NCBI GenBank assembly: GCA_049644345.1
Contig: JBARRS010000002.1
Location: forward strand, 1 to 7,401
Reading direction: 5' to 3'
From: JBARRS01 sp049644345
GTDB taxonomy: Bacteria > Actinomycetota > Thermoleophilia > Gaiellales > Gaiellaceae
DNA length: 7,401 nt
How positions within the stretch are numbered: the stretch's first letter is position 1; each line of letters opens with the position of its first letter. Shown here piece after piece: positions 7,136 to 7,401 of the stretch. The notes beneath the pieces are model-generated. The model saw nothing but the letters and a program-made list of their open reading frames with translations. It was not told where the DNA came from and did not search any database. The translations under genes were made by a program, and so were the position numbers.

Positions 7136-7401
7136 GTGGTCGGAATCGTGATCGTCTCCCACAGCGCCACGCTCGCCGAGGGCGTGGCCGAGGTGGCCGG
7201 GGAGATGGCCGGCTCCGAGGTTCGGCTCGAGCTTGCGGGCGGCCTCGATGCGCCCGGTTCGCCGCTCGGGACGGACGCGGTGCGTGTGGCGGAGGCGATC
7301 GAGCGGGCCGACTCCGGCGACGGCGTACTCGTTCTGATGGATCTCGGCAGCGCGGTGCTGAGCGCCGAGACAGCGCTTGACCTGTTGCCGCCCGAGCGGC
7401 G
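7136..7401 (+). CDS. dhaM: Dihydroxyacetone kinase phosphoryl donor DhaM, 3'-truncated by the window edge
   Basis: PTS-type phosphoryl donor that rephosphorylates the ADP held on DhaL. The visible part (88 codons plus two bases) is the EIIA-Man-like domain. It begins VVGIVIVSHSATLAEGVAEV and places the phosphorylated His at residue 9, as in E. coli DhaM. Further family blocks are LAGGLDAPGSPLGTDAVRV and VLVLMDLGSAVLSAETALDL. GTG 7136 is chosen because it gives this exact N-terminus. A purine-rich AGGGGGA (7118-7124) lies 11 bases upstream, a little far for a Shine-Dalgarno. The gap from glpC is 16 bases, so it is probably part of the glpBC transcript. The window ends before one can see whether this is EIIA alone, as usual in Gram-positives, or fused to HPr and EI-like domains as in E. 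coli. Separation from dhaKL by four glp genes is notable. Confidence 0.93.
   Translation, partial: MVGIVIVSHSATLAEGVAEVAGEMAGSEVRLELAGGLDAPGSPLGTDAVRVAEAIERADSGDGVLVLMDLGSAVLSAETALDLLPPER

Overview
This window reads as a GC-rich bacterial chromosome segment carrying a glycerol and dihydroxyacetone (Dha) catabolic locus, with every gene on the + strand. The high GC content, frequent GTG starts, strong GC bias at third codon positions (which creates long meaningless antisense ORFs) and U-tract-free hairpins suggest a high-GC Gram-positive (Actinomycetota) bacterium. That is an inference; there is no rRNA or marker gene here to prove it.

Layout: (1) 1-633, the 3' two thirds of dhaK, whose start lies outside the window. 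(2) 686-1336, dhaL. (3) 1360-2850, glpK, glycerol kinase, with a strong Shine-Dalgarno. (4) 2863-2893, a perfect 13-bp GC-rich hairpin that looks like a terminator or attenuator. (5) 2941-4488, glpA, the FAD/[2Fe-2S] catalytic subunit of the anaerobic-type glycerol-3-phosphate dehydrogenase. (6) 4489-4624, a 136-bp gap holding two related hairpins in tandem, then a perfect 13-bp inverted repeat whose right arm contains the glpB start codon. (7) 4625-5887, glpB. (8) 5884-7119, glpC, overlapping glpB by 4 bases (GTGA). (9) 7136-7401, the start of dhaM, cut by the window end.

How the genes fit together: GlpK phosphorylates glycerol to sn-glycerol-3-phosphate, and GlpABC oxidises that to dihydroxyacetone phosphate (DHAP), passing electrons to the quinone pool. 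DhaK, DhaL and DhaM form the PTS-dependent Dha kinase, which phosphorylates free Dha to DHAP using phosphoryl groups from PEP through EI and HPr. Both branches therefore meet at DHAP. The phosphoryl-donor gene dhaM is separated from dhaKL by the whole glp block, so the dha operon appears wrapped around glpKABC.

The enzymes are all recognisable members of known families with their key residues intact, and I found no previously undescribed enzyme system. The points most worth a second look are non-coding: the inverted repeat over the glpB start, the tandem hairpin element before it, the hairpin between glpK and glpA, and a strong Shine-Dalgarno before dhaL that does not sit at the right distance from the dhaL start. 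At the protein level, GlpK appears to lack both classical allosteric or PTS control sites.
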